Shown: positions 1 through 5,877 of the stretch, piece by piece | Position numbering within the stretch: the stretch's first letter is position 1 | Layout: each line of letters opens with the position of its first letter | Source: Bacillota bacterium | Lineage (GTDB): Bacteria; Bacillota; Clostridia; Oscillospirales; Acutalibacteraceae | DNA: 10,724 bases | Assembly: GCA_009786275.1 (NCBI GenBank) | Contig: WQTL01000468.1 | Location: forward strand, 1 to 10,724 | Direction: 5' to 3' | The notes under the pieces: generated by a model | What the model was told of the DNA's origin: nothing | Seen by the model: only the letters and a program-made list of their open reading frames with translations | Databases searched by the model: none | Made by a program: the position numbers and the translations under genes

Positions 1-63
1 AGGGCTCGAACCTGTGACCCCTTGCTTGTAAGGCAAGTGCTCTCCCAGCTGAGCTATGCTCCC
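1..63 (-). tRNA. tRNA-Val (anticodon UAC), 3' end cut off by window edge
   Basis: Read on the minus strand, the 5' acceptor strand is GGGAGCA (63 down to 57). It is followed by U8-A9, a D-arm with the AGCTCAGCTGGGAGAGC pattern, and an anticodon stem CTTGC/GCAAG around the loop CTTACAA. The anticodon is therefore TAC (UAC), which reads valine GUN codons. A five-base variable region and the start of the T-arm (ACAGG, then TTCGAGC) follow before the window ends, so about 10 to 13 bases of the T-stem, acceptor strand and CCA region are missing. A consensus promoter lies just upstream. Further tRNA genes beyond the left edge are possible but not visible. Confidence 0.95.
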
Positions 64-79
64 GCGCCGCGACTTAGAT

Positions 80-108
80 ATGATACACGATTCAAGCGGG
101 TTTGTCAA
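80..108 (-). promoter_or_regulatory. Promoter of tRNA-Val
   Basis: On the minus strand a perfect TTGACA (108-103) is separated by 17 bp from TATCAT (85-80), five of six matches to the sigma-A -10 box. Transcription would start near 73, about ten bases before the mature tRNA 5' end at 63. The short GC-rich segment between (64-72) fits a GC-rich discriminator of the kind seen at stable-RNA promoters. Confidence 0.85.
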
Positions 109-168
109 GGGGTTGCAATGAATTTTTTTAATTTGGAGAGTGGGAAGTTACGTTTTTTTTAATTTATC

Positions 169-197
169 TGTACATAGCGGGAAAACCGTGCTATAAT
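169..197 (+). promoter_or_regulatory. Promoter of the GPH symporter gene
   Basis: A perfect TATAAT (192-197) lies 17 bp downstream of TGTACA (169-174), which matches four of six bases of TTGACA. The predicted start near 204 leaves a leader of about 20 bases containing the Shine-Dalgarno AAGGGGGG (211-218) and the GTG start at 225. The surrounding 109-200 segment is AT-rich, with runs of T, in contrast to the GC-rich genes. This promoter is divergent from the tRNA promoter. Confidence 0.75.
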
Positions 198-224
198 AAA
201 TGAAAATACAAAGGGGGGAATCGC

Positions 225-1814
225 GTGAGCGAACCCGGAAATGCCCTGCGGCGCGTGTTCGCCGCGGAGGAGAACTCGGCCGCCGCGCTGGGGGAGGAGT
301 CCCTCGGGCGGCACGCGGGCGTCGCCGGGCGCATGTTCCATACGCCCGTGCTGGCCACGCGGGAGATGCTCGCCCCCGGCATCGCGGATTTCGCCAAGGC
401 GCTCACGGACGGGATCAACGTCTACCGCACCATGTATTTCGTCAGCGTGCTGAAGATCGACATGGTCTACGTGGCGGCGATACTGACCCTCATCGGCATC
501 TGGGACGTGCTCAACGACCCCATCTCGGGCATCGCCTACGACAGGAGCCGCACCCGCTGGGGCAAGAGCCGCCTGTTTCTTTTGGCCGCGCCTTTGCCGA
601 AATATTTGGCAACGACCCTGCTGTACTTCGCCGGGGTGTTCTTCCCCAACAGCGACACCGCCGACCCGCGCAAGATCATCTACGTGTTCGTGATGCTCCT
701 GATCGAGAACACGTTCAACGCCCTATACAGGCCCGCCAGGAACAACTTCCTGAACCTGATGACGCCCAATCCCAAGGACCGCATCAACGTGGGGCTGGTG
801 ATGCGCTACGCCAACATCCTCGGCACGCGCATCGTGTTCATCTTCGTGCTGCCCATCGCGGACCTCAACGCCCACGGCGTGACGGATATCTCCCTGGCCT
901 CGGTGTTCGCGGTGCTGGCCGTGGTCGCGGGGGCCGCGGGCATGGCGGGCAGCATGGCCCTGGCCTTCGGCGCCCGGGAGCGCGTGCTGCTGCAGCCCAA
1001 GCCCGCCGACACCCGCAAGGCCCTGTTCTACATGCTCAAGAACAAGTACGCCATGCGCAATTTCGCCGCCGGCTTCGCCACCGCGTGGTACGGCACGGGG
1101 GGCTACAGCTGGGACGTGGTGACGCAGATGGAGATCATGGGCGGGGTGATCCCCTCGTTTTTCTCCAACCTGCCCTACGATCTCGTCAATATCGCCAGCG
1201 TGGTGTTCGTGCCCCTGGCCATGAGGCATTTCGGCGACGACAAACGCAAGGGCATGATTTTCTTCACGGTGCTGGATATCGTGCGCTCCGGAATACAGTG
1301 CCTCTGCGGGATTTTGCTCATCCACAAGCCCCTTTGGTTCTGCGTCACGTTCGCGGTATTCTGGGCCGTCAACGCGGCGGACAACAGCCCCTCCTCGGTG
1401 ATCGAGGCCGAAATGGGCAGGGAGATCGCCGACTACACGGAATACATGACCGGCGAGCGCCCCGACGGCACCCAGGGCCTGCTGCCCGGCCTGGTGATGA
1501 AGGTGATGGCGCCGCTCAACGCCCTGTTCACCGTGGCGGTGTTCCGCTGGTCGGGCTACAACCCGCTGATCCCCATGGGGCCCTATTCCCAGAACAATTT
1601 CGCGGTGTACCAGAAGGCGTACTTCCTTTACGTGTTCGCGGACTGCCTGCCGAAGCTCGTGAGCTTCATCCCCCTGCTTCTCTACGACCTGGTGGGCGAA
1701 AAGCGCGAGAAGATGTACCTCGCCCTCAACGAGAGGCGCGCCATGGTGGCCGCGCGGACCGGAGAGGAGGTTCAATTTCTCGGTAGAGACGCACGGCAGT
1801 GCGTCTCCCAGTAA
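225..1814 (+). CDS. GPH-family (MelB-like) sugar:cation symporter
   Basis: This predicted 529-residue inner-membrane transporter belongs to the glycoside-pentoside-hexuronide:cation symporter branch of the MFS, which imports glycosides or sugars with Na+ or H+. Family signs are WDVLNDPISGIAYDRSRTRWGK at about 93-114 (the DP..G..D..RTRWGK loop after TM2), many hydrophobic segments, and a second-half block with EMGREIADYTEYMTGERPDG (396-415), equivalent to the conserved D-Y-E-...-G-R motif. The GTG start at 225 is chosen because AAGGGGGG ends six bases upstream; no later ATG has a comparable site. At 529 residues it is longer than the usual roughly 450-480, mostly through a polar N-terminal extension of about 45 residues. 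The last ten residues (520-529) and the stop are encoded by a palindromic repeat, so the natural C-terminus was probably altered. The substrate is unknown; rhamnosides are an attractive guess given the GH78 gene nearby. Confidence 0.88.
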   Translation: MSEPGNALRRVFAAEENSAAALGEESLGRHAGVAGRMFHTPVLATREMLAPGIADFAKALTDGINVYRTMYFVSVLKIDMVYVAAILTLIGIWDVLNDPISGIAYDRSRTRWGKSRLFLLAAPLPKYLATTLLYFAGVFFPNSDTADPRKIIYVFVMLLIENTFNALYRPARNNFLNLMTPNPKDRINVGLVMRYANILGTRIVFIFVLPIADLNAHGVTDISLASVFAVLAVVAGAAGMAGSMALAFGARERVLLQPKPADTRKALFYMLKNKYAMRNFAAGFATAWYGTGGYSWDVVTQMEIMGGVIPSFFSNLPYDLVNIASVVFVPLAMRHFGDDKRKGMIFFTVLDIVRSGIQCLCGILLIHKPLWFCVTFAVFWAVNAADNSPSSVIEAEMGREIADYTEYMTGERPDGTQGLLPGLVMKVMAPLNALFTVAVFRWSGYNPLIPMGPYSQNNFAVYQKAYFLYVFADCLPKLVSFIPLLLYDLVGEKREKMYLALNERRAMVAARTGEEVQFLGRDARQCVSQ

Positions 1815-1858
1815 AAAAACCGCATTTTGTGCGGAGACGCACTGCCGTGCGTCTCTAC
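1783..1858. repeat. Composite palindromic repeat (family 1), two inverted 26-bp arms
   Basis: The left arm (1783-1808) and right arm (1833-1858) are exact reverse complements of 26 bp, separated by a 24-bp AT-richer spacer. Each arm is itself a hairpin, GAGACGCAC/GTGCGTCTC with a four-base loop (for example 1786-1794 and 1799-1807). The left arm encodes the last residues of the GPH symporter, and the spacer carries its TAA stop (1812-1814). The right arm ends 29 bases before the lipoprotein start. A third arm lies at 5878-5903. The nested-palindrome layout without any ORF fits a REP- or MITE-like non-autonomous element; this is inference. It might also slow or end transcription, but there is no U-tract directly after either hairpin. 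Confidence 0.9.
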
Positions 1859-1886
1859 ATGATAACAATAAGGAGGAATTTTGCAC

Positions 1887-2291
1887 ATGAAAAAAACACT
1901 CGCGATCCTGTGCCTGCTGGCCGCGCTGAGCGGCATCCTGGCCGCCTGCGGCGCGCCGAAGCCCGAGGCCCTGCTGGCGGGCAAATGGAAGGCCTCCGTG
2001 GCCTCGTTTGAGTTCAACGCCTTCGAGTTCGTCCCCAGCCAGGACGACCCCCGCAAGGGCACGGTGAACATCGGTATGATCTCCAACCTGGTCAACGGCA
2101 GCTACGAGGTCGTCCCCGGCGAGGGCAGCGCCCTGGACACGCTGAAGATCACCTATTCCCTGTGGATGATCTCCACCTCCCGCACCTACGATTTCACCGT
2201 GGACGAAACCACCCTCGCGCTGACCGAGGTGGGCAAAACCGTCACCACCACCTACACCCGCGAGACGGCCGCCGCGGGGACGACGGCGTAA
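1887..2291 (+). CDS. Small lipoprotein, possibly lipocalin-like
   Basis: This predicted 134-residue secreted lipoprotein starts with MKKTLAILCLLAALSGILAAC, a classic lipoprotein signal with lipobox LAAC; Cys21 would be lipidated after type II signal peptidase cleavage. The mature part begins near 'GKWKAS' and alternates short polar and hydrophobic strands (NGSYEVV, LKITYSLW, YDFTVDETTLALTEVGKTVTTTYTR). This pattern resembles small lipocalin-like or DUF5640-type lipoproteins of Clostridia; the fold assignment is tentative. The ATG at 1887 is preferred because AGGAGG (1871-1876) lies ten bases upstream; an in-frame TTG at 1881 sits too close. The gene begins 72 bases after the symporter stop on the same strand with no clear promoter of its own, so co-transcription through the repeat is likely. 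Function unknown. Confidence 0.82.
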   Translation: MKKTLAILCLLAALSGILAACGAPKPEALLAGKWKASVASFEFNAFEFVPSQDDPRKGTVNIGMISNLVNGSYEVVPGEGSALDTLKITYSLWMISTSRTYDFTVDETTLALTEVGKTVTTTYTRETAAAGTTA

Positions 2292-2336
2292 CACCCCCCG
2301 CCTCCTGCGGAGGCACCCCCCTCTGAAGAGGGGGGC
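2292..2336. repeat. C-run/G-run hairpin repeat (family 2), copy A
   Basis: This copy starts directly after the lipoprotein stop. It contains two hairpins, GCCTCC/GGAGGC (2300-2314) and CCCCCCTCT/AGAGGGGGG (2316-2335). Read on the minus strand it aligns with copies B and C (AGCCCCCCTCTT..., then a G-run, GGTG, then a GC-rich end with GGGGGTGT). It faces copy B across about 40 bases. The strong hairpin at 2316-2335 could end plus-strand transcripts, but no U-run follows, so a terminator role is unproven. Confidence 0.8.
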
Positions 2337-2371
2337 TATCTCTGCGTTTCCATGAGACTGCGATAGGAACA

Positions 2372-2398
2372 CAAAAGCCCCCCTCTTTGTGAGGGGGG
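2372..2398 (-). terminator. Probable intrinsic terminator for secG, formed by repeat copy B
   Basis: On the minus strand an eight-pair stem (CCCCCCTC/GAGGGGGG, 2398-2378, five-base loop) is followed directly by CTTTTG. It lies about 34 bases after the secG stop. The U-tract is short (four U), so efficiency may be moderate, but the stem is very strong. Confidence 0.55.
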
Positions 2399-2424
2399 TG
2401 GCCGTAGGCTAGGCCGGGGGTGTC
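2376..2424. repeat. C-run/G-run hairpin repeat (family 2), copy B
   Basis: The plus-strand order is AAGCCCCCCTC, a five-base loop, GAGGGGGGTGGCCG, then AGGCCGGGGGTGT. It matches copy C closely, except for about five extra bases in the GGCCGTAGGCTAGGCC portion. Together with copy A it forms a large inverted repeat (about 2292-2424) between the convergent lipoprotein and secG genes. It ends eight bases from the secG stop codon. Confidence 0.82.
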
Positions 2425-2431
2425 CTCTAGC

Positions 2432-2683
2432 CTACCTGTTCCAGAACAGCAGCAGCAGCGTGGTGCCCAGGGTGAGCACGAAGAAGAAGCCTAAGCCCCA
2501 CTTGGTGAATTTCACCAGCTTGTCCTCGAAGGAGCGCCCCTTGGTCTTGCCGAAGAGGTTCTCGGCCCCGCCGGAGATCACGCCCAGCCCCTGCGACTTG
2601 CTCTCCTGCAAAATCACCAGCACCGTCAGTGAAATCGACGTGACGATCGTCACGATTCCCAGAACAATTTGATACCATGCCAT
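2432..2683 (-). CDS. secG: Protein translocase subunit SecG
   Basis: SecG is a small partner of the SecYE channel that assists protein export across the cytoplasmic membrane. The 83-residue product has the family layout: an N-terminal membrane helix (about 4-26, YQIVLGIVTIVTSISLTVLVI), then the signature LQESKSQGLGVISGGAENLFG (25-45; the Q-G-L...I-G-G/A-E-FG motif), then a second helix (about 63-81) ending near the C-terminus. Length is normal for Bacillota SecG. The ATG at 2683 follows GGAGGT (2698-2693) by nine bases; upstream in-frame extension has no start with a better site. In many Bacillota secG lies beside rnr and smpB; here its downstream neighbour is the convergent lipoprotein gene, with repeats on both sides. 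It is separated from the upstream MFS gene by a 106-bp gap holding a likely promoter. Confidence 0.95.
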   Translation of the reverse strand: MAWYQIVLGIVTIVTSISLTVLVILQESKSQGLGVISGGAENLFGKTKGRSFEDKLVKFTKWGLGFFFVLTLGTTLLLLFWNR

Positions 2684-2719
2684 AGTCCAGTTACCTCCAA
2701 GCGCTTGCACGCGGTTAAT

Positions 2720-2728
2720 ATCATACCA
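2720..2728 (-). promoter_or_regulatory. Possible extended -10 promoter of secG
   Basis: On the minus strand TGGTATGAT (2728-2720) fits an extended -10 box (TGn followed by a good -10). No convincing -35 is seen at 16-18 bp. It would start transcription about 30 bases before the secG ATG. An alternative pairing of TTGCAT with TAGACT slightly upstream is weaker. Confidence 0.4.
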
Positions 2729-2743
2729 AGATAGTCTATCACA

Positions 2744-2770
2744 GCTTGCGGGAAAATGCAAGCTTTTTTT
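2744..2770 (+). terminator. Intrinsic terminator-like hairpin reading rightward
   Basis: GCTTGC (2744-2749) pairs with GCAAGC (2758-2763) around an eight-base loop, followed at once by seven T (2764-2770). This is the classic intrinsic terminator shape on the plus strand. No plus-strand gene lies just upstream, because secG is on the other strand. It may block antisense transcription into the MFS gene, or end an undescribed short plus-strand RNA. Confidence 0.5.
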
Positions 2771-2789
2771 ATTTTTTCAATAAAAAACC

Positions 2790-3989
2790 TTATAAGCCCC
2801 CTTCGCTCGCGAGGGGGGTGGCCGAAGGCCGGGGGGAGTTACCGCTGCCTTTCATCATGAACATCAGAATCACCGCCGCCGCCAGGGAAAGCGCCGCCCC
2901 GAACACGAAGGGCGCCCGCGGGCCGCGGGTCTTGTACAGCGCCCCGGCGATCACGCTGGCCGGCAGCAGGGCCACGCCCGCCACCGTGGCCTGCAGGCCC
3001 AGCAGGGTGCCTTTCAGCGCGGGCGGGGCGATCTCGGCCACGAAGGCGCGCTCCACCCCGGTGATCATGGCGGTGTAGGCCCCGTAAAGCACGAAAATGG
3101 CCATCATCAGGGCCTTCCCCCGGGCGAAGGCGAAGCCGAAATAACACGCCGCGAAGGCGAGGTACCCCGGCACCAGCAGCTTTTTCCGCCCGATTTTGTC
3201 CGAAAGCCGTCCGAGGGGCATCGAAAGCGCGGCGGCGGTCAGGTTGCACAGGAAGTACAGCAGGATGACGCTCACCTTGCCGAAGCCCGCGTCCCGGGCG
3301 CGCAGGACGAGGAAAGCGTCGGAGGAATTGCCGAGGGTGAACAGGAACACCACGGCTAAGTACAGAAGGAGCTGTTTATCCAGTTGGCGCGCGCCCTGCC
3401 AGAAGGGCTCTCTGTGTTTGTCCGGGGCGGGGGAGGGCTCCTGCTTGACGAAGAGGAACATGCACAGCCCCAACACCGCCGGGATGACCGAAATCATGAA
3501 GAGGAAGCGATAGTTGAAGTCGTCCTGCCCGCCCCGCAGCAGGAACCAGGTGATGAGGACGCCCAGCGCGGCGCCGCACATGTCCAGGGCCTTGTGCAGG
3601 CCGAAAGCCTTGCCGAGCGAGCCGCCCGCGCTCTCGCTGACCAGGACGTCGCGCGGGGCGGTGCGTATGCCTTTTCCCGTGCGGTCAATGACCCTGGCGA
3701 TCAAAATGCCCCACCAGGAGCGCGAGAGCAGCAGCGCCAGCTTGTAGAACAGGCTGCCCGCGTAGCCGGAAAAGGCGATGAGCTTTTTCTTTTGAAACCG
3801 ATCCGTGAGGTACCCGCTGAATACCTTCAGCAGGCTGGCCGTGCTTTCGGCGACGCCCTCGACCACGCCCACCAGCGCGGGCGTGGCCCCGAAGCGCCCC
3901 GTCAGGTACAGCGGGATGAGCGGGTAGACCATCTCCGTGCTGATGTCCGTGAAGAAGCTCACCAGGCCCAGGAATAAAATGTTGATCAT
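2790..3989 (-). CDS. MFS permease (12-TM type)
   Basis: This is a predicted 399-residue major facilitator permease. Visible family features are FFTDISTEMVYPLIPLYLT (12-30) in TM1, a DRFQKKK loop (63-69) between TM2 and TM3, ARVIDRTGKGIRTAPRDVLV (98-117) around TM4, and the mirrored second-half loop GRLSDKIGRKK (260-270). The DRTGKGIR-APRD motif is typical of a widespread bacterial MFS subgroup annotated only as 'MFS transporter'; substrate unknown. The last 15 residues (SPRPSATPLASEGGL) are encoded by repeat copy C and are hydrophilic, so the native C-terminus has been replaced or extended. The ATG at 3989 lies 29 bases after the DUF2079 stop, suggesting co-transcription, but the upstream sequence lacks a strong Shine-Dalgarno (only a GGAATAGG-like run). 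A hairpin over the 3' end (2797-2818), with a T6 run further on, may end the transcript. Confidence 0.87.
   Translation of the reverse strand: MINILFLGLVSFFTDISTEMVYPLIPLYLTGRFGATPALVGVVEGVAESTASLLKVFSGYLTDRFQKKKLIAFSGYAGSLFYKLALLLSRSWWGILIARVIDRTGKGIRTAPRDVLVSESAGGSLGKAFGLHKALDMCGAALGVLITWFLLRGGQDDFNYRFLFMISVIPAVLGLCMFLFVKQEPSPAPDKHREPFWQGARQLDKQLLLYLAVVFLFTLGNSSDAFLVLRARDAGFGKVSVILLYFLCNLTAAALSMPLGRLSDKIGRKKLLVPGYLAFAACYFGFAFARGKALMMAIFVLYGAYTAMITGVERAFVAEIAPPALKGTLLGLQATVAGVALLPASVIAGALYKTRGPRAPFVFGAALSLAAAVILMFMMKGSGNSPRPSATPLASEGGL
2793..2837. repeat. C-run/G-run hairpin repeat (family 2), copy C
   Basis: This copy has the same order as copy B: AAGCCCCC, hairpin, GAGGGGGGTGGCCG, AAGGCCGGGGGG. 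Its hairpin has a ten-pair stem with one wobble (2797-2806 with 2809-2818, two-base loop). It lies inside the MFS coding region and supplies the last 15 sense codons; the TAA (2792-2790) lies at its edge. On the minus strand a T6 run (2787-2782) starts about nine bases beyond the stem, too far for a textbook terminator. Confidence 0.83.
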
Positions 3990-3999
3990 GGCCTATTCC

Positions 4000-4034
4000 A
4001 TCTAAAATCTAATGCCTATCATCTAATGTCTAAT
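4000..4034. repeat. 14-bp degenerate tandem repeat at the DUF2079 stop codon
   Basis: Two adjacent 14-bp units (4007-4020 and 4021-4034) share 11 of 14 bases, consensus ATCTAATGYCTAWY, and are preceded by a partial unit ATCTAAA (4000-4006). On the minus strand they encode the end of the DUF2079 protein (LDIR) and its TGA stop at the unit junction, then occupy most of the gap to the MFS gene. Simple repeats of this kind can expand or contract by slippage, which would alter the tail or the spacing. Confidence 0.7.
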
Positions 4035-5866
4035 ACATAGACCCTCGCGAACGCGACTTCTTCCAGCAGCCAGTAGTCGTGCTTATCGAGGTAATCCGCG
4101 ATGCCGTCCTTGTTTTCGTCAACGTCCTCCGGCTTGCAGACGAGGTATTCCGTCACCGGGGGCTTGGATTCGGGGTAGAAATTCGGGTACATATAGACTT
4201 TCTCGCGCCGGTAGAGGTGCACGGCGAACCAGGTGGTGGCGGTGATCTCCGCGTCCGCGGGCAGCTCGGCCAGGAGCTCGTCTACCGCGGCGATGCGGCC
4301 GGGATTGACGCGCATGACCTCCCTGTAGAAGCTGATGCGCGGGCCGGTGAGCGGGACGGCGCACACCATGGCCGCCACCACCGCGAAGGTCAGCATGCCG
4401 CGCCGCAGCGAGGGTTTGCACTCCCGCAGGGCCAGCAGCGCCAGGGCGATTGCAAGGGCGATGGAGCCGTAGGTGTACTGGTAGCCCACCGCGTACTGGT
4501 AGGCGTAGTTCGAGAGCAGGTTGATCACCAGCAGGGGCAGCAGCAGCAGCCAAGGCGCGCCCTTTTTCAGCGTGAACGGCGCGAAGCCCAGCGGCAGGAA
4601 AACCCACAGCAGAAACTCCGCCTTGGGCTGGGTGAACACCTGCTTGATCACGTAGCCGAGGTCCGAGAGCATCACCTTCGCCACGTCCGCGAAGCCGCGC
4701 TTGCCCTCCAGGGGGAGGAAGTAGTTCTTCAGGCGGTCCACCATCTCGCCGCTGCTGTTGTAGTGCCGTATGATCTGCACGGCGCAATAGAACCACACGG
4801 CAGCCATCGCCAGCATGGCAACACCCGTGACGATCTGCGCGCGTCTCTTGCCCTCCCATTTTTGGGCGAAGAGCAGGAACAGCGCCAGGGCCGCCACGTA
4901 GATAGCGGCGTCCTCCTTGACGGAGAGGACCAGCACGGAAAAGAGCAGCAGGGGCGCGATTTTTCGCTTTAGAAGGAAGTACACCGCCCACAGGAGGAAC
5001 ACGGCGATGAACTTGTTCTCGTGAAAATCGAACAGGCAGCCCTGGGGGATGGCGGGGTTGAACAGGTACAGCAGGCAGGACGCCATGACCAGCCGCGGGG
5101 AATCCCCGAAGAGATGCTTGGCGATGGCACGCACGGCGAAAACGCCCGCGCCGACGGCCGCGGCTTGCAGCACCAGCAGGGTTTCGATACGCGGGACGAG
5201 CATGTAGAACGGCAGCAGCAGGTAGTACACCGGCGAGCAGTGCACCCCGAAGTGGGTGAGCAGGCGGTTGCGCTCCAGGGTGGTGAGGGCGTGGCCGGTT
5301 TTGCGCAGGGATTCAAACATCTGGGCGAAGAGCCCCAGATCGAAATTCGTGGCGTTGTAGGTCCTGTAGCGCAGGATGGAGGCGTAGCTCATCAGCAGGG
5401 TGAAGCCCAGGAACAGCCCCGCCGCCGCCGCGTAAGTCGCCCACATGGGGATTTTCGGCCGGCCGAAGGGGAAGCGCTTTTCCGTGAACGACCAGCGCAG
5501 CGCGAAATACAGCGGCAGGCACAGCCCCAGCGAGTAGTAGATGTTCCCGCCGCTTACCCCGCTGGCCAGCAGCAGCACGAAGCAGAAGCAGGACACGGGC
5601 AGCACGGTGGCCAGGGGCTGCTGGTTTTCCCACAGCAGGCACAGCCATATCAGCACCGCGACGCTGGCAAGGAGCACGCCGAGGAACACCCACCAGTTGA
5701 GCTCCACCACGAAATCGAGGCTATCGAAGGCGCGCCCGTAGGCCACCCCCTGGATGACCGCCGCGCAGGAGGCCAGGAACAGCCCCGCCGCCTCCGCGGC
5801 CAGCCAGCCCCCGCCGCGGAGGATGGCGTCGATCCGATGGAACTGCCGTTGTAGATTCGTCAGCAT
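4019..5866 (-). CDS. DUF2079 polytopic membrane protein, possible GT-C-type glycosyltransferase
   Basis: This predicted 615-residue membrane protein has about a dozen or more hydrophobic segments between residues 22 and 508, then a soluble C-terminal part (about 510-615). DUF2079 hallmarks are TNFDLGLFAQMFESL (173-187), LLTHFGVHCSPVYYLLLPFY (202-221), LFDFHENKF (278-286) and the SVKEDA motif (315-320). Such proteins resemble GT-C glycosyltransferases, where an acidic residue in the first outer loop is catalytic; D176 would be the candidate. Function is unproven. The start at ATG 5866 is supported by GAGGAG (5876-5871) five bases upstream; an in-frame GTG at 5887 lies inside a repeat and is rejected. 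The tail has an unusual DVDENKDGIADYLD run (581-594) resembling a calcium-binding loop, and its last residues come from a tandem repeat. Probably in an operon with GH78 upstream and the MFS gene downstream. Confidence 0.85.
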   Translation of the reverse strand: MLTNLQRQFHRIDAILRGGGWLAAEAAGLFLASCAAVIQGVAYGRAFDSLDFVVELNWWVFLGVLLASVAVLIWLCLLWENQQPLATVLPVSCFCFVLLLASGVSGGNIYYSLGLCLPLYFALRWSFTEKRFPFGRPKIPMWATYAAAAGLFLGFTLLMSYASILRYRTYNATNFDLGLFAQMFESLRKTGHALTTLERNRLLTHFGVHCSPVYYLLLPFYMLVPRIETLLVLQAAAVGAGVFAVRAIAKHLFGDSPRLVMASCLLYLFNPAIPQGCLFDFHENKFIAVFLLWAVYFLLKRKIAPLLLFSVLVLSVKEDAAIYVAALALFLLFAQKWEGKRRAQIVTGVAMLAMAAVWFYCAVQIIRHYNSSGEMVDRLKNYFLPLEGKRGFADVAKVMLSDLGYVIKQVFTQPKAEFLLWVFLPLGFAPFTLKKGAPWLLLLPLLVINLLSNYAYQYAVGYQYTYGSIALAIALALLALRECKPSLRRGMLTFAVVAAMVCAVPLTGPRISFYREVMRVNPGRIAAVDELLAELPADAEITATTWFAVHLYRREKVYMYPNFYPESKPPVTEYLVCKPEDVDENKDGIADYLDKHDYWLLEEVAFARVYVLDIR

Positions 5867-5877
5867 TTTGCTCCTCG

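Noticed and set aside
109..168. Possible terminator or small gene between the tRNA and symporter promoters
   Set aside because: There are T-runs, but no stable stem before them and no open frame with a ribosome site.
200..1786. Long plus-strand open frame overlapping the symporter in another frame
   Set aside because: The product is Arg/Gly/His-rich with no domain; the frame at 225-1814 gives a clear membrane transporter.
723..2372. Long minus-strand open frame opposite the symporter and lipoprotein
   Set aside because: It is antisense to two well-supported genes, has low-complexity His/Gly/Arg-rich composition typical of GC-rich shadow frames, and crosses both repeats.
4079..5854. Two plus-strand open frames opposite the DUF2079 gene
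   Set aside because: Gln/His/Arg-rich shadow translations of a GC-rich membrane-protein gene.
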